Virus record (IMG/VR): IMGVR_UViG_3300024415_000022
Span: 1 to 33,810 of that record
Length of the DNA stretch: 33,810 nucleotides
Strand: one strand, 5' to 3'
Source of the DNA: a virus
Position 1 is the first letter of the stretch, and each line of letters begins with the position of its first letter. The position numbers and the translations under genes were made by a program. Shown here piece by piece: positions 21,645 through 31,529 of this stretch. The notes under the pieces are model-generated. The model had not been told where the DNA came from, searched no databases, and was given only the letters and a program-made list of their open reading frames with translations.

Positions 21645-24045
21645 GATAAGTAAAAGTGATTTATTTGGTGATTTTAATCTTGGTGCTGAGATAGCAGCAT
21701 TGAAGGAATTGCTTGGATTGGTCACTAAATTGCAGCAAGAAACGCAAAAAATGGCTAAAAATAAGATATCTGATGTATCTAAAATTGATGCATCTACGGT
21801 AGATGGAATGAAAAAGCTAATGACTGCAAAAGAAGATGCTAATAAGATAGAGAAACAAAGCATTGAATTAGATAAAGAAGCCGTTAAACTAAAGAAACAG
21901 CTTACACAAGCAGAAGATTCAGAGGTAAAGGCTAAGATAAGGTATCAGCAAGCCAGTAAGGCCCAGAAGGATGCATTGAAGGATGAAATAGTATTAGCTG
22001 ATCAAAATGCTGGTACATTACAGAAATTAGCTGCATCCAATAGAAAATTAAGAAGAGAAAGAGAAGGATTGAATCTTGAAACTGCAAAAGGTAAGGCTAG
22101 ATTACAAGATATTAATAAGCAATTAGACTTAAACAATAAAAGGATTCTTAGTAATTCAGATGCTTTAAAGAAGCAGAGAATGAACGTGGGTAATTATACA
22201 ACATCAGTTACTCAAGGTATCCAAGCATCTGGATTATTTAGTAGGCAATTGATGATCTTGCAGAGGATTCAAGCCACATTAGCAGTATTTACCAAGAAAT
22301 CTGCACAAGCAACAGAAAGTGCAGCAGCAGCAAATACAGCAGCCGTAGCATCTACTGGAAGATTCTCTAAGGCATTGAAAATATTAAAGATTGCATTAAT
22401 ATCTACTGGTATTGGTGCTATTGTAGTTGCATTAGGTGGATTAATTGCAGCATTTGCATCTACACAAAGAGGAGTTGATGCATTTACTAAGGTTTTAAGG
22501 CCTCTAAAGGCTTTATTTGATGTCTTTATAGGATTCATCCAAGATACTGCATTAAGTACATTTGATAGGCTTAAAGAGGCTATTGCGAATCCAAAAGAGG
22601 CAGTTATTGGTTTAGGAAAGGCAATTAAAGAGAATTTAATCAATAGATTCAAAGCATTAGGAGTATTTGGAGAGGGATTAGCCCAGATATTTAGTGGTGA
22701 ATTAGCTGAAGGATTCAAAACATTAGGGAATGCAGTAATACAATTTAATACTGGTATTACAGAAGGTATTGATAAGATGGCATCTGCTGGTGAAGCAGTT
22801 GGAGAATTTGTAAGTGATGCTATTGATCAAGGTGCTGAATTAGATAGATTATTAAAGCAATTTAGAGATAGGCAAATTGAAACGGTTGTACCATTAGCTA
22901 AAGCAAGATTGGAATTCCAAAAATTAAAAGAAATAGCTAATGACCAATTAGCAACAGATGAAGAAAGAATTGCTGCATTAGAATTAGCTGCTACTAAGCA
23001 AAGATTTATTGCTAAAACTGAAAAAGAATTGATTGATTTAAAGATTCAAGCAATGGAATTAGAGCAATCTTTCAATGATACATCTACAGAGGAATTATTG
23101 GAACTTGAACAGCTAAAAGCAGAAGCATTAAGAGCAGATGAAGCAGCTACAAAAAAGATTGCTGGTTTAGTATCATTAAGAAGTGGTATTGAATTAAGGA
23201 TGCAAAAAAAGATACAAGCTGAGAAGGATAAGAATGATAAGAAGAATGAAAAGGCTGCAGCAGATGCTAAAAAGAAAGCAGAAGAAAACACTAAATTCAT
23301 TATTGAATCTGCACAGAAAGAATTCGCAGAAAGAAAGAAATTATTTGATAAGGCTTTAGATCAAAGAAAGGATTTACTGAATGATGAACTGCAAGAATCT
23401 CAAGACCAAGAGAATGATTTAAAGGCATTGGCCCAACAAAGGGTGCTATTTGCAGATGAATCATTAGCAGCAGAGAAGGCAAGACAAGCAGAAATCCAAA
23501 AGGAATTAGCTAAGACTGAAAAGAGAAAGCAATTATTAGCAGCTACTGAAACTGCATTGGAATTAATGGGAAGCTATGCTGAAGGTGGAAGCCAAACGCC
23601 ATTCCAAGATGCATTTAGTGATATTAGTAAGATGCTTGGTGCATTGAAATCTATTCAATTCTTTGCTGATGGTACTGAATCAGTATCTGGAGGTATTGAA
23701 GGTAAGGATAGTGTACCAGCTATGCTAATGCCAAAAGAAAGAGTTATTGATGTTGCTAATAACATGAAGATTGGAGGAATGAGCAATGATCAATTATCAG
23801 AATTAGCATTTAAGTATAGAACTGGAAGATTAGATCAAGATTTACCATCCATTAAAGTAGAGAAGCAGAGATTTGAAAGTAATAAAGAATTGATTAGTAG
23901 AGTTAAGGATGTAGAAAAAGCAATTAGAAACATCCCAGAAGTATCTATTGATCCTCATGCATTAGCTAACTTTATTACAGAAACGATTAGAAGGCAGAAT
24001 AAGGTGGATAGAAATCATTATAAAACCAATGAAATATTCAAATAG
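21634..24045 (+). CDS. tail tape measure protein
   Basis: 803 residues, overwhelmingly helical with long coiled coils (ETQKMAKNKISDVSKIDAST ... KLRREREGLNLETAKGKARL) and Lys/Glu/Ala-rich repeats near 560-600. Hydrophobic helices at about 245-285 (ALKILKIALISTGIGAIVVA, LGGLIAAFAST) and 290-310 could insert into the host membrane during DNA ejection. The C terminus is compact and rich in Glu/Lys. At about 1.5 angstrom per residue it predicts a tail near 120 nm. It is the largest helical protein in the tail block and precedes the baseplate genes. Confidence 0.88.
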   Translation: MADKISKSDLFGDFNLGAEIAALKELLGLVTKLQQETQKMAKNKISDVSKIDASTVDGMKKLMTAKEDANKIEKQSIELDKEAVKLKKQLTQAEDSEVKAKIRYQQASKAQKDALKDEIVLADQNAGTLQKLAASNRKLRREREGLNLETAKGKARLQDINKQLDLNNKRILSNSDALKKQRMNVGNYTTSVTQGIQASGLFSRQLMILQRIQATLAVFTKKSAQATESAAAANTAAVASTGRFSKALKILKIALISTGIGAIVVALGGLIAAFASTQRGVDAFTKVLRPLKALFDVFIGFIQDTALSTFDRLKEAIANPKEAVIGLGKAIKENLINRFKALGVFGEGLAQIFSGELAEGFKTLGNAVIQFNTGITEGIDKMASAGEAVGEFVSDAIDQGAELDRLLKQFRDRQIETVVPLAKARLEFQKLKEIANDQLATDEERIAALELAATKQRFIAKTEKELIDLKIQAMELEQSFNDTSTEELLELEQLKAEALRADEAATKKIAGLVSLRSGIELRMQKKIQAEKDKNDKKNEKAAADAKKKAEENTKFIIESAQKEFAERKKLFDKALDQRKDLLNDELQESQDQENDLKALAQQRVLFADESLAAEKARQAEIQKELAKTEKRKQLLAATETALELMGSYAEGGSQTPFQDAFSDISKMLGALKSIQFFADGTESVSGGIEGKDSVPAMLMPKERVIDVANNMKIGGMSNDQLSELAFKYRTGRLDQDLPSIKVEKQRFESNKELISRVKDVEKAIRNIPEVSIDPHALANFITETIRRQNKVDRNHYKTNEIFK

Positions 24046-25818
24046 ATGGCACAATTTGATAACGTAAAGTTTAAATTATTAGGAGAATCAGAAGGTGTAA
24101 GGGATTGGCAAGGACTGCAAATCATAGCTACTTTTGACAATGATAATAACCAGCCCAATATAACTACATCTGAATTAACATTCAGCTTGGATATGGGTAA
24201 GAAGCTAATTGAACATATTGATAATGGTGCAGTTGGAATAGGCAATGGAATATTTGAAGGTGTAGACTTTGAGATGAAATTAAATACTCCATCTACTGAT
24301 GTATTTAAAGGGATCGTAGATTTAGCTAATGATATAGAGGTTAATAAAGAGAAGCAAGAGGTAAAGGCTAAACTACTTAAATTGGATGGCTTAAATACTT
24401 TTGCTAACGTATCTGAGGCTATTACTATGGGCTTATTAGAATCAGAAGGTAAATTTAGTGCATCTGATTACGTAGATATTCCTTACATTAAGGAAACACA
24501 ATTCGATTACTTTGGTACAGCAATTCTAACAATATCTATATTCCAGATACAACAGCAATTAGCACAAATGTTTAAAGATGGATTGGATTTAGGTTCTGAT
24601 GTTGGTGGTGAAACTGCTGGTGGTGCATTAGGGCCTCTTGGTGCTGCTGTAATTGGATTTGGTAAAGCAGCATCTAAAGTAATATACTATGGTGCAATGT
24701 TTTTTGTCCTAATAGACATGGTAAAAGAATTAATTGATACTTTATTTCCAATACCAAAGAAGCATAGAGGGATAAAGCTAAAAAGAATATTAGAAGTTGG
24801 ATGTGATTTTGCTGGATATGAATTTATTGCAAGTAGCATGATTCCAGAATTGGATGAGTTGTATATTCTTCCAAGAAAGACAGAAGCTGGTAGAATTAAT
24901 ATTCCTAATTCAGAAACTGGATTACCAGTTAGTGGTGGACCGTTATATACGCTTGGTAAGTGCGTTGGATTGGTGAAGGATTTATTCAACGCTAAAGTTA
25001 AGATTACTGATGATAATAAAGTATATATTGAGCCATTAAAGAATAAAGGCTTTTGGGAATTAGATTCTGCTTATGAGATGCCATCAATAAAAGTAGATAT
25101 TGATAAGTATAATACCAATGAATTAGTTGGTACTAAGGTGATTAGCTTTACTATTGACAATGATAACTACTGGGATTTAGATAATTACAAGGGTACTTCT
25201 TATGAAATCAAGACATTACCAATTGCTAATACTGATTTTAGAAAGGTATTAATAAAGGGATTAACAGAATTAACATTTCCAGTTGCATTAGGTACAAGGA
25301 AGAAACAAGGATCAATACTTGAGAGAACATTTAAAACTTTTGCTAAAGTTGCTGATTCATTATCTGTAATATTTAAGACTAATAATGATTTCTTTGGAAC
25401 GGTTCAAGCAGAAAGCAGAGATAGATTGCTTAGAACAAGTACAGATTTAGTTAATATTCCAAAGTTGTTAAGGCTTACACCAGAATTAAAAATGCAAGCT
25501 AATAATAGAGATATATGGAGTGCAAAATATTTGTATGAAAAGTATCATTATGTAAATTCTTTCGTACAAAAAGTAGCTAATAAGGATAATCAAGATCATT
25601 TGAATCAGTACAAAGTTTATCAGAAGATTAAGATGAATGCATCATTTGAGGACTTTTTAAAGATTATAAACAACAATATTGCTACTGATGAAGATGGTAA
25701 TAGGGTTGTTTTTGATTCAATTTTATATAATTTTGGTGGTGGATATTGGGAAGCTGATTATAGAATTCAATATGAATACACTACTAATTTAAAAGAAACA
25801 TATACAGAGCCAACATAA
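24046..25818 (+). CDS. distal tail / baseplate-type protein with an internal hydrophobic segment
   Basis: 590 residues, starting at the base after the tape measure stop. N-terminal domain is beta-rich (MAQFDNVKFKLLGESEGVRD, TSELTFSLDMGKKLIEHIDN, EGVDFEMKLNTPSTDVFKGI), as in distal tail proteins. Residues 165-245 are unusually hydrophobic and Gly-rich (GGALGPLGAAVIGFGKAASK, VIYYGAMFFVLIDMVKELID), as in a membrane-active helix hairpin. The rest resembles a baseplate hub (GGPLYTLGKCVGLVKDLFNA, VKITDDNKVYIEPLKNKGFW). Assignment is from synteny (next after the tape measure) and size. Confidence 0.6.
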   Translation: MAQFDNVKFKLLGESEGVRDWQGLQIIATFDNDNNQPNITTSELTFSLDMGKKLIEHIDNGAVGIGNGIFEGVDFEMKLNTPSTDVFKGIVDLANDIEVNKEKQEVKAKLLKLDGLNTFANVSEAITMGLLESEGKFSASDYVDIPYIKETQFDYFGTAILTISIFQIQQQLAQMFKDGLDLGSDVGGETAGGALGPLGAAVIGFGKAASKVIYYGAMFFVLIDMVKELIDTLFPIPKKHRGIKLKRILEVGCDFAGYEFIASSMIPELDELYILPRKTEAGRINIPNSETGLPVSGGPLYTLGKCVGLVKDLFNAKVKITDDNKVYIEPLKNKGFWELDSAYEMPSIKVDIDKYNTNELVGTKVISFTIDNDNYWDLDNYKGTSYEIKTLPIANTDFRKVLIKGLTELTFPVALGTRKKQGSILERTFKTFAKVADSLSVIFKTNNDFFGTVQAESRDRLLRTSTDLVNIPKLLRLTPELKMQANNRDIWSAKYLYEKYHYVNSFVQKVANKDNQDHLNQYKVYQKIKMNASFEDFLKIINNNIATDEDGNRVVFDSILYNFGGGYWEADYRIQYEYTTNLKETYTEPT

Positions 25819-25819
25819 T

Positions 25820-26044
25820 ATGGAAGATTTTAATTATATAACTAAGATGGTAGAAAAGGCAATGGCCCAGCTACAAGATAAGATGATGGAAAACTTTGCT
25901 AAGATTCCAGAGGGTTCAATGAAAGATAAATGTAAGATTATCATGGATGAATTGAATAAGGCTATGAGAGAAGGAGATACAGAGAAGTTGGATAGTCTAA
26001 AGAAGGAATTAGTAGAGATACAAAATATACAGAATAATGGCTAA
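25820..26044 (+). CDS. small helical hypothetical protein (74 aa)
   Basis: Starts one base after the previous stop and overlaps the next gene by 8 bases. Two amphipathic helices (YITKMVEKAMAQLQDKMMEN and DELNKAMREGDTEKLDSLKK) suggest a helical hairpin or coiled coil. Small proteins between baseplate genes may act as assembly chaperones, but no evidence beyond position exists. Confidence 0.6.
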   Translation: MEDFNYITKMVEKAMAQLQDKMMENFAKIPEGSMKDKCKIIMDELNKAMREGDTEKLDSLKKELVEIQNIQNNG

Positions 26045-28478
26045 TATCAATGTAATATCAAGAAAGTTTTATAACCAGCTTGATAATGGTTCAGATTATA
26101 CGCTTAACACAAGTACCTTTACTAATTTTATTAAGGGGAATAGTGGAGGAAGATACAAAGCTATTCATGATATTGGAGTAGAATGGTTTAGTACAGCTAC
26201 ACAAATATATAATGGTACATCTTACACAATCATAAATGGTTTTACATTTACTGCTACTGCTGATACAATTACAAGAGATAGTGGAAGTTGGGTTAGTGAT
26301 GGTTTTAAATTAGGTGATACAATCAAAACGGTAACAACATCTGGAACTAATGATGGTACTTTCACAATATCTAATATTACAGATAGTGTTATTACCGTTA
26401 GTGGAACACCACTTGTTAATCAAGTAGATGGTGATGCTATTGTAGTTGGATTTACTACGCTTAATGATGTAGAATTTCAATATGGATTGATTGAGAATGG
26501 AGAACAAATTAACTTTAATAGTAAAGTAGACGGAAACGTTCAGAAATATAGATTACAAGGTGTAAGTGGTACACCAACAGCTATGAATCCAGTTGGTATT
26601 CAGAAAACATGGCAAAATGGTTCTGTTAAGGTATCTACTGGTGCTGGTAATCCAATTAATATAACTAATGGTGCATTAAATTATAGTGCTACACATACAT
26701 CATTTCTGATTGAGCATGAATTTATTTTATTTCCTACCTATTTAGATGGTGAAATAGATAACATGGTTAACGGTAATCCTCCAGATTTATGGGCTACAGA
26801 TAAATGCTTGAAGTATGTATTTAGTATTTACATGGCTGCTACTTTATCTGATCCAAATAGTTTTCATTATGGGCAAGATGAATTGCTATTAGGAAATACT
26901 GGATGGATAGATGAAACTTATAACGGTAATGCTGCTAATTTTAGTATCAATTCTATTAGCTATGCAGATATATCTGGTAATCCATCTTCTGGAATAATTA
27001 GAAGTGGTTCTACAGATGTTACTGTTGTTGTAGATACAGATTTAACCATTAATACATCAACTAAATTTGCATTAACACATTTTATACTTCCAGATGAAGA
27101 TCAATATAAAGGTGCGTCTGTACAATCAAGCACATTAGAAGAAAATTTCTTATTTGAAAACTTTGTTTCTCAATTTGGTGCTACTGATCCAGATGGAGAT
27201 ATAATAAAGGATGTTGTTGGAACGGTTGTTTCTGCATCTCAAGGAAGCATTACTTTTAGAGTGCAGTATAATTCAGCAGATGAATTAGATAAGATTAGGG
27301 CTGGAAATTATTGTTTCTTAGGCTTATTAATCCAAGATGCAAGTACAGCTAATACTCAAATGATGTTGAAGTTGGGTGTAGATGAAATGGTTGCAAGTGC
27401 TATTGGAGATGATGAATCTGGTTTAATATCATTTGCAGACTTCAATTTATACCAACATCCAGAAGATGATGGAGTAGTTACTGATGGTAGTACATCTGTA
27501 CAAGGGTATGTAGAGGATAAATTATTATCATCATTTAGCTTTGATTTAAAAAATGGTTCAGCAGTAGTTGATAAAGTAACTGCAAGACTGGTAGCATATA
27601 ATTCTACTACTGGAGATTTCTTTGATATCCAAAAAGAGGAATATGATTTTACTATTTATCCTCAAGTTGGAGGAATACAACAAATTAATTTAGATACTAC
27701 AAGAGGATTTAAGTTAGCATCTGGATCTGATTTTAATAAGGTAGATTGCTCAATTACTTCTTATGGTGGTAAAGTTACTACTTATGAATTTAATTGGGCC
27801 TTTTCATTTGATTGGGCTGATTATAAAGCATTGGCATCTGCTAATAGTGCATTCTATGATTCATCTTTATTAAACAATGGACTTAATCAGAATTCAAGCC
27901 ATTACTCAATGAATGTGGCGAATTGGGGAGTATATTTATTCTATGATTTTGATATGAATAGTAATGGCAATATTACTACGTATAGACAAATATCTCCAGA
28001 GTTGGATGTTTCTAATTATGATGAATACATTGGTACTAATATATGGAGTGTAACTAAGCAATTAACTAATCAAGTTGGTACAAGTACTAATAATAATATA
28101 TTAGATACTGAGAATACCAAGATTAGTTTTGCATTTACTTCTTCTTTAGGAGATGTTGGAACTGATTACCAGGCTGTAATTAGATTAGAAGAGTATCAAA
28201 ATGGAGGATTAAAGAATATATGGGAGATCTCAAGCTATAAAGATAGATTAGTACGTGGTAATCCATTAATACCTTTAAGTGGAGAAACATTTGCAAAGGT
28301 TACTAAATCTCCAGTAGATACATTAACGGTTGAGGCTGAAATTGATAAAGATTTAATAAATTTAGGTAGACAATACCAAGTTTCTTCAAGAATATGGACT
28401 GGTTTAGCACAAACTTACGTATTTGAAGATGGGGTTAACTATGAATTTGAAGATAGTGTAGATTATGATTTTGAATAA
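26037..28478 (+). CDS. large tail protein, probably baseplate or central fibre component
   Basis: 813 residues, nearly all beta. Residues 60-145 form an extra domain (ITRDSGSWVSDGFKLGDTIK, TVTTSGTNDGTFTISNITDS, VITVSGTPLVNQVDGDAIVV) of a type inserted in phage tail and bacterial surface proteins. The end carries a near-tandem acidic motif FEDGVNYE / FEDSVDYDFE, a short repeat seen at the ends of Bacteroidota phage tail proteins. It lies between a baseplate-type protein and the repeat fibre. A structural role is clear from size, composition and position; the exact component is not. Confidence 0.66.
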   Translation: MANINVISRKFYNQLDNGSDYTLNTSTFTNFIKGNSGGRYKAIHDIGVEWFSTATQIYNGTSYTIINGFTFTATADTITRDSGSWVSDGFKLGDTIKTVTTSGTNDGTFTISNITDSVITVSGTPLVNQVDGDAIVVGFTTLNDVEFQYGLIENGEQINFNSKVDGNVQKYRLQGVSGTPTAMNPVGIQKTWQNGSVKVSTGAGNPINITNGALNYSATHTSFLIEHEFILFPTYLDGEIDNMVNGNPPDLWATDKCLKYVFSIYMAATLSDPNSFHYGQDELLLGNTGWIDETYNGNAANFSINSISYADISGNPSSGIIRSGSTDVTVVVDTDLTINTSTKFALTHFILPDEDQYKGASVQSSTLEENFLFENFVSQFGATDPDGDIIKDVVGTVVSASQGSITFRVQYNSADELDKIRAGNYCFLGLLIQDASTANTQMMLKLGVDEMVASAIGDDESGLISFADFNLYQHPEDDGVVTDGSTSVQGYVEDKLLSSFSFDLKNGSAVVDKVTARLVAYNSTTGDFFDIQKEEYDFTIYPQVGGIQQINLDTTRGFKLASGSDFNKVDCSITSYGGKVTTYEFNWAFSFDWADYKALASANSAFYDSSLLNNGLNQNSSHYSMNVANWGVYLFYDFDMNSNGNITTYRQISPELDVSNYDEYIGTNIWSVTKQLTNQVGTSTNNNILDTENTKISFAFTSSLGDVGTDYQAVIRLEEYQNGGLKNIWEISSYKDRLVRGNPLIPLSGETFAKVTKSPVDTLTVEAEIDKDLINLGRQYQVSSRIWTGLAQTYVFEDGVNYEFEDSVDYDFE

Positions 28479-28489
28479 ATAATATAAAA

Positions 28490-30616
28490 ATGGGAAAATT
28501 AACGGGTAGAAGTGCAATAGTAACAGCAGATGTAGATGAAGATTTATTGATTCACGTAGTAGATACTGATGGAACACCAACATCATTTAAGGCTACATTA
28601 AGCCAATTGTATGCAGTATTTCCAAAGAATAGTAGTGCTGGGGCTGGAGATGTAAATAAAGTTCCTAAATGGACTGCTACTAATGAATTAGGTGCATCAA
28701 TAATAGAAGATGATGGATCAACAGCAACAATTGGAGGAACTATAAAAATTACTGGAGGTTCTCCAAGTGCTGGTAAATTCTTACAATGTGATGGTGCTGG
28801 ATTAGGTTCTTGGGCAGATGTTGTATCTGATGTACAAGTAAGTGGTACTCCAGTTGATAATCAAATAGCTGTATGGACAGCAGCAGATACAATTGAAGGT
28901 GATTCTAATTTTACTTGGGATGCTGGATTGAATATTACAGCTACTGAAGCTACTGCTATAGATTTAATACATAGTCCATCAGGGACTTCTGGTACAATAA
29001 CTGGGTATAATATAGCTTTAACTGGTAATGCATCATCTTCACAGAGTTATGGTGTATCTTCTCTGGTTAATACAGCATTGAATGGAAGTGCTTATGGGGC
29101 GCTTTTAAGAGTTGGAGATTCAGCTGGTGATGCAGTTGGTAGTTACAATCAAGTAAGTGGTGGAAGTGTAGGAAGTACTTCTTATGGATCTTTAAATACG
29201 GTTATTTTTGCAGGAACAGAAACAAGTGTAGGAAATAGCTATGCTTCGCAGAATACTATTACTATTTCTACATCTGGTACACATGGGCCATCAATATTTG
29301 GATCAGCAGTAGATTTAAACTATAATAAAGTAGGTGGTACTTTAACTAATGCTTTTGGATTTTATAGTACTGGGATAGTATGTAATGATTCTGGTGCTAC
29401 AATAACCAACGCTTATGGAGTATATTTAGCTGACAACGCTGGATCTGGAACAATTACCAATAGCTACGGAATATATCAAGCGGGTACTGATGATAAGAAC
29501 TATTTTGGTGCACAGCTTCAGCTTAATCATACTTCAGGTACTGCGGGGCAATTTTTAAAAGCAGTAGATGTTGATGGTAATGCTGAATGGGCAGATGTTC
29601 CTTCAGGTGTTACTGCATCAACTGGATTAGATAATAGAATTGCTGTATTTGATGGTACAGATTCTATTGAAGGAGATGCTAACTTTGTATGGGATGCTGG
29701 ATTAGATATTACAGCAACAGCGCAATATGGTATAGATTTAACACATAATCCATCTACTTTTGGCACAACAGTAGGACATAACTTAGATTTAACTGGAAAT
29801 GCAAGTACTGTTAATGCGTATGGTTTTTATTCTAAAGTAGATACTTCATTAGGTGGAAATGCTTATGGTGGTTGGTTTAGAGTGCTTGGTTCAGATGGTG
29901 AGGCAGTTGGTAATTATGGTTCAGTTGAAGGTAGTGTAGGAGGTGCTGCTTATGGGGCTTACAATTTAGTTAGTATTGCAGGAACAAATACAAGTGGTGG
30001 TAGTATGTATGGTTCGCAGAATATTATTACTGTTTCTACTTCTGGTACACATGGGGCTTCAATGTTTGGCTCTTCAGTAGATTTAAACTATAATAAAGTA
30101 GGTGGTACTTTAACTAATGCTTTTGGGTTCTATAGTACTGGTATAGTGTGTAATGATTCTGGGGCTACAATAACTAATGCTTATGGTATTTATTTAGCTG
30201 ATAACGCTGGAGATGGTACAATAACAAATAGTTATGGGGTTTATCAAGATGGTGCTGATGATAAAAACTATTTTGCTGGGCCAATAGAAAGTAATTCTCA
30301 AGTTTATTCATCAATTGCATCTACCGTTACACCATCTGCTTTAGCAGCCACAATTGATTGGAATAATGGTAATATGCAAGTTTTGGATATGACAAGTAAC
30401 ATAAACACATTAACACTTAATAATCCTAAAGCTGGTGCATCTTACTTTATTAAGATCATTCAAGGTGGAGGTAATACCATTGTATGGCCAGCATCAGTTA
30501 AATGGGCAGAAAATGATGAGTATGTTGGTTCTGCTGTGGCTGGGGATATTGATGCAGTTGCATTAACGTATGATGGTACAAGTTATTTAGCAAATTATTC
30601 ATTAGATTATCAATAG
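28490..30616 (+). CDS. tail fibre protein with a 256-258-residue internal duplication
   Basis: 708 residues rich in Gly, Ser, Thr, Ala and Asn. The N-terminal 90 residues (MGKLTGRSAIVTADVDEDLL) should attach the fibre. Two homologous units follow (about residues 91-347 and 348-603), each with a linker (GKFLQCDGAGLGSWAD / GQFLKAVDVDGNAEWAD), DNxIAV, EGDxNFxWDAGL and a shared NYNKVGGTLTNAFGFYSTGI segment, forming a beta-helical shaft. The last 100 residues (LNNPKAGASYFIKIIQGGGN, TIVWPASVKWAENDE) match a C-terminal domain common in phage tail fibres that probably contacts the receptor. A 52-base stretch is identical between the two units, so the duplication is recent or kept alike by recombination. 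Confidence 0.83.
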   Translation: MGKLTGRSAIVTADVDEDLLIHVVDTDGTPTSFKATLSQLYAVFPKNSSAGAGDVNKVPKWTATNELGASIIEDDGSTATIGGTIKITGGSPSAGKFLQCDGAGLGSWADVVSDVQVSGTPVDNQIAVWTAADTIEGDSNFTWDAGLNITATEATAIDLIHSPSGTSGTITGYNIALTGNASSSQSYGVSSLVNTALNGSAYGALLRVGDSAGDAVGSYNQVSGGSVGSTSYGSLNTVIFAGTETSVGNSYASQNTITISTSGTHGPSIFGSAVDLNYNKVGGTLTNAFGFYSTGIVCNDSGATITNAYGVYLADNAGSGTITNSYGIYQAGTDDKNYFGAQLQLNHTSGTAGQFLKAVDVDGNAEWADVPSGVTASTGLDNRIAVFDGTDSIEGDANFVWDAGLDITATAQYGIDLTHNPSTFGTTVGHNLDLTGNASTVNAYGFYSKVDTSLGGNAYGGWFRVLGSDGEAVGNYGSVEGSVGGAAYGAYNLVSIAGTNTSGGSMYGSQNIITVSTSGTHGASMFGSSVDLNYNKVGGTLTNAFGFYSTGIVCNDSGATITNAYGIYLADNAGDGTITNSYGVYQDGADDKNYFAGPIESNSQVYSSIASTVTPSALAATIDWNNGNMQVLDMTSNINTLTLNNPKAGASYFIKIIQGGGNTIVWPASVKWAENDEYVGSAVAGDIDAVALTYDGTSYLANYSLDYQ
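28757..29530 (+). repeat. tail fibre duplication, unit A
   Basis: About 774 bases, aligned to unit B by matching segments: GKFLQ at 28772 with GQFLK at 29546 (offset 774), and AACTATTTT at 29498 with 30266 (offset 768). Bases 29307-29358 are identical to 30075-30126. The unit limits are approximate. Confidence 0.8.
29531..30298 (+). repeat. tail fibre duplication, unit B
   Basis: The second copy of the unit, in frame with the first; differences are scattered third-position and conservative changes plus a two-codon length change. It is followed directly by the C-terminal fibre domain. Confidence 0.8.
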
Positions 30617-30619
30617 ACT

Positions 30620-31270
30620 ATGCAATTTCAAAAGCAAATGATGGGCATCCCAGCAGCAAGGGGAAAGGAATATGAGCCAATTCCACAATCTGGATCATTA
30701 GATAGTGGTGATGATGCAATACCAGTAGCACAATACTTTAGGCAAAGTTTTGGCGCATGGATATTGCTTCGTGACAGCATAACTGGAGGAACTATGGGCA
30801 ATAGAAAAACAATTACTGGATTATCTTTATATAAAGAAAATAGAAGTGGAAGTGGTTCTGTAGCTATGACAAATCAATATATTAAGATAGCACATTGTAC
30901 TAATGTAGCTTTTCCAAGTGGATCGCTTGATCCTACTGGTGCTACTGCTGCTGATGTAAGTTTATCCAATATCTTAACACTAACAGATGAAACTACGGTA
31001 TATTCTGGTAATATTACTTTTACTGGCCCTACTGGTGAATGGACTGATAAGATCACATTTGATACTCCATTTGAATATAATGGTGCAGATAGTGTTGCCA
31101 TTCTATGGATTAATGCAGATGGTAATTATTTCTTAAATAGATTTGAATGGGGTGTTGTAAATGTTGCTACTGGTTCAAGAATGTTACATCAAGAATCAGA
31201 TTCTATTGATGTTGAAGATATGACAGCTTTTAGATCATCTATTCTTCCACAAACTAAATTATACTACTAA
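30620..31270 (+). CDS. putative tail-associated beta protein
   Basis: 216 residues. The middle and C-terminal parts (TVYSGNITFTGPTGEWTDKI, TFDTPFEYNGADSVAILWIN) have the pattern of beta domains frequent in secreted and surface proteins of Bacteroidota. It follows the fibre by three bases and overlaps the next start (TAATG). Likely a fibre-tip or adhesin partner of host origin; the function is not demonstrable from sequence. Confidence 0.6.
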   Translation: MQFQKQMMGIPAARGKEYEPIPQSGSLDSGDDAIPVAQYFRQSFGAWILLRDSITGGTMGNRKTITGLSLYKENRSGSGSVAMTNQYIKIAHCTNVAFPSGSLDPTGATAADVSLSNILTLTDETTVYSGNITFTGPTGEWTDKITFDTPFEYNGADSVAILWINADGNYFLNRFEWGVVNVATGSRMLHQESDSIDVEDMTAFRSSILPQTKLYY

Positions 31271-31494
31271 TGATTGATTTAACACAATTAGAAGCTGCAT
31301 TAGCAGAAAAAGGTACTAAAGTTTTATTATATGAAACTGAAGGAAGAAATAGAATTGATGGCATGTATTCTGATATAAATGATACAAAAGAGGCTATTGA
31401 TCAAGTAATTATAGATATTTATTCTACTGCATCGGTAAGGAGTAGAGTAGATGATGGTACTTACAGAGCAAAAATTAGCCTAACTTTAGAGTAA
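31270..31494 (+). CDS. hypothetical protein (74 aa)
   Basis: TAATG overlap with the previous gene. N terminus MIDLTQLEAALAEKGTKVLL, then YETEGRNRIDGMYSDINDTK and a short beta end (TYRAKISLTLE). Possibly a small fibre chaperone or tail accessory. No family recognised. Confidence 0.58.
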   Translation: MIDLTQLEAALAEKGTKVLLYETEGRNRIDGMYSDINDTKEAIDQVIIDIYSTASVRSRVDDGTYRAKISLTLE

Positions 31495-31529
31495 ATTTTT
31501 ACGTATATTCAACAAAAAAAAAGGTTAAC

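Noticed and set aside
22269-22718. Open reading frame of 149 codons on the minus strand within the tape measure gene
   Set aside because: It is the complement of a helix-coding region rich in Ala, Lys and Glu codons, has no start context, and no other gene in the genome is on the minus strand. The same applies to the other minus-strand frames, such as those at 17053-17439 and 17779-18147.
28757-30298. Fibre duplication as the variable/template repeats of a diversity-generating retroelement
   Set aside because: There is no reverse transcriptase gene, the units are hundreds of bases long, and their differences are not confined to adenine positions.
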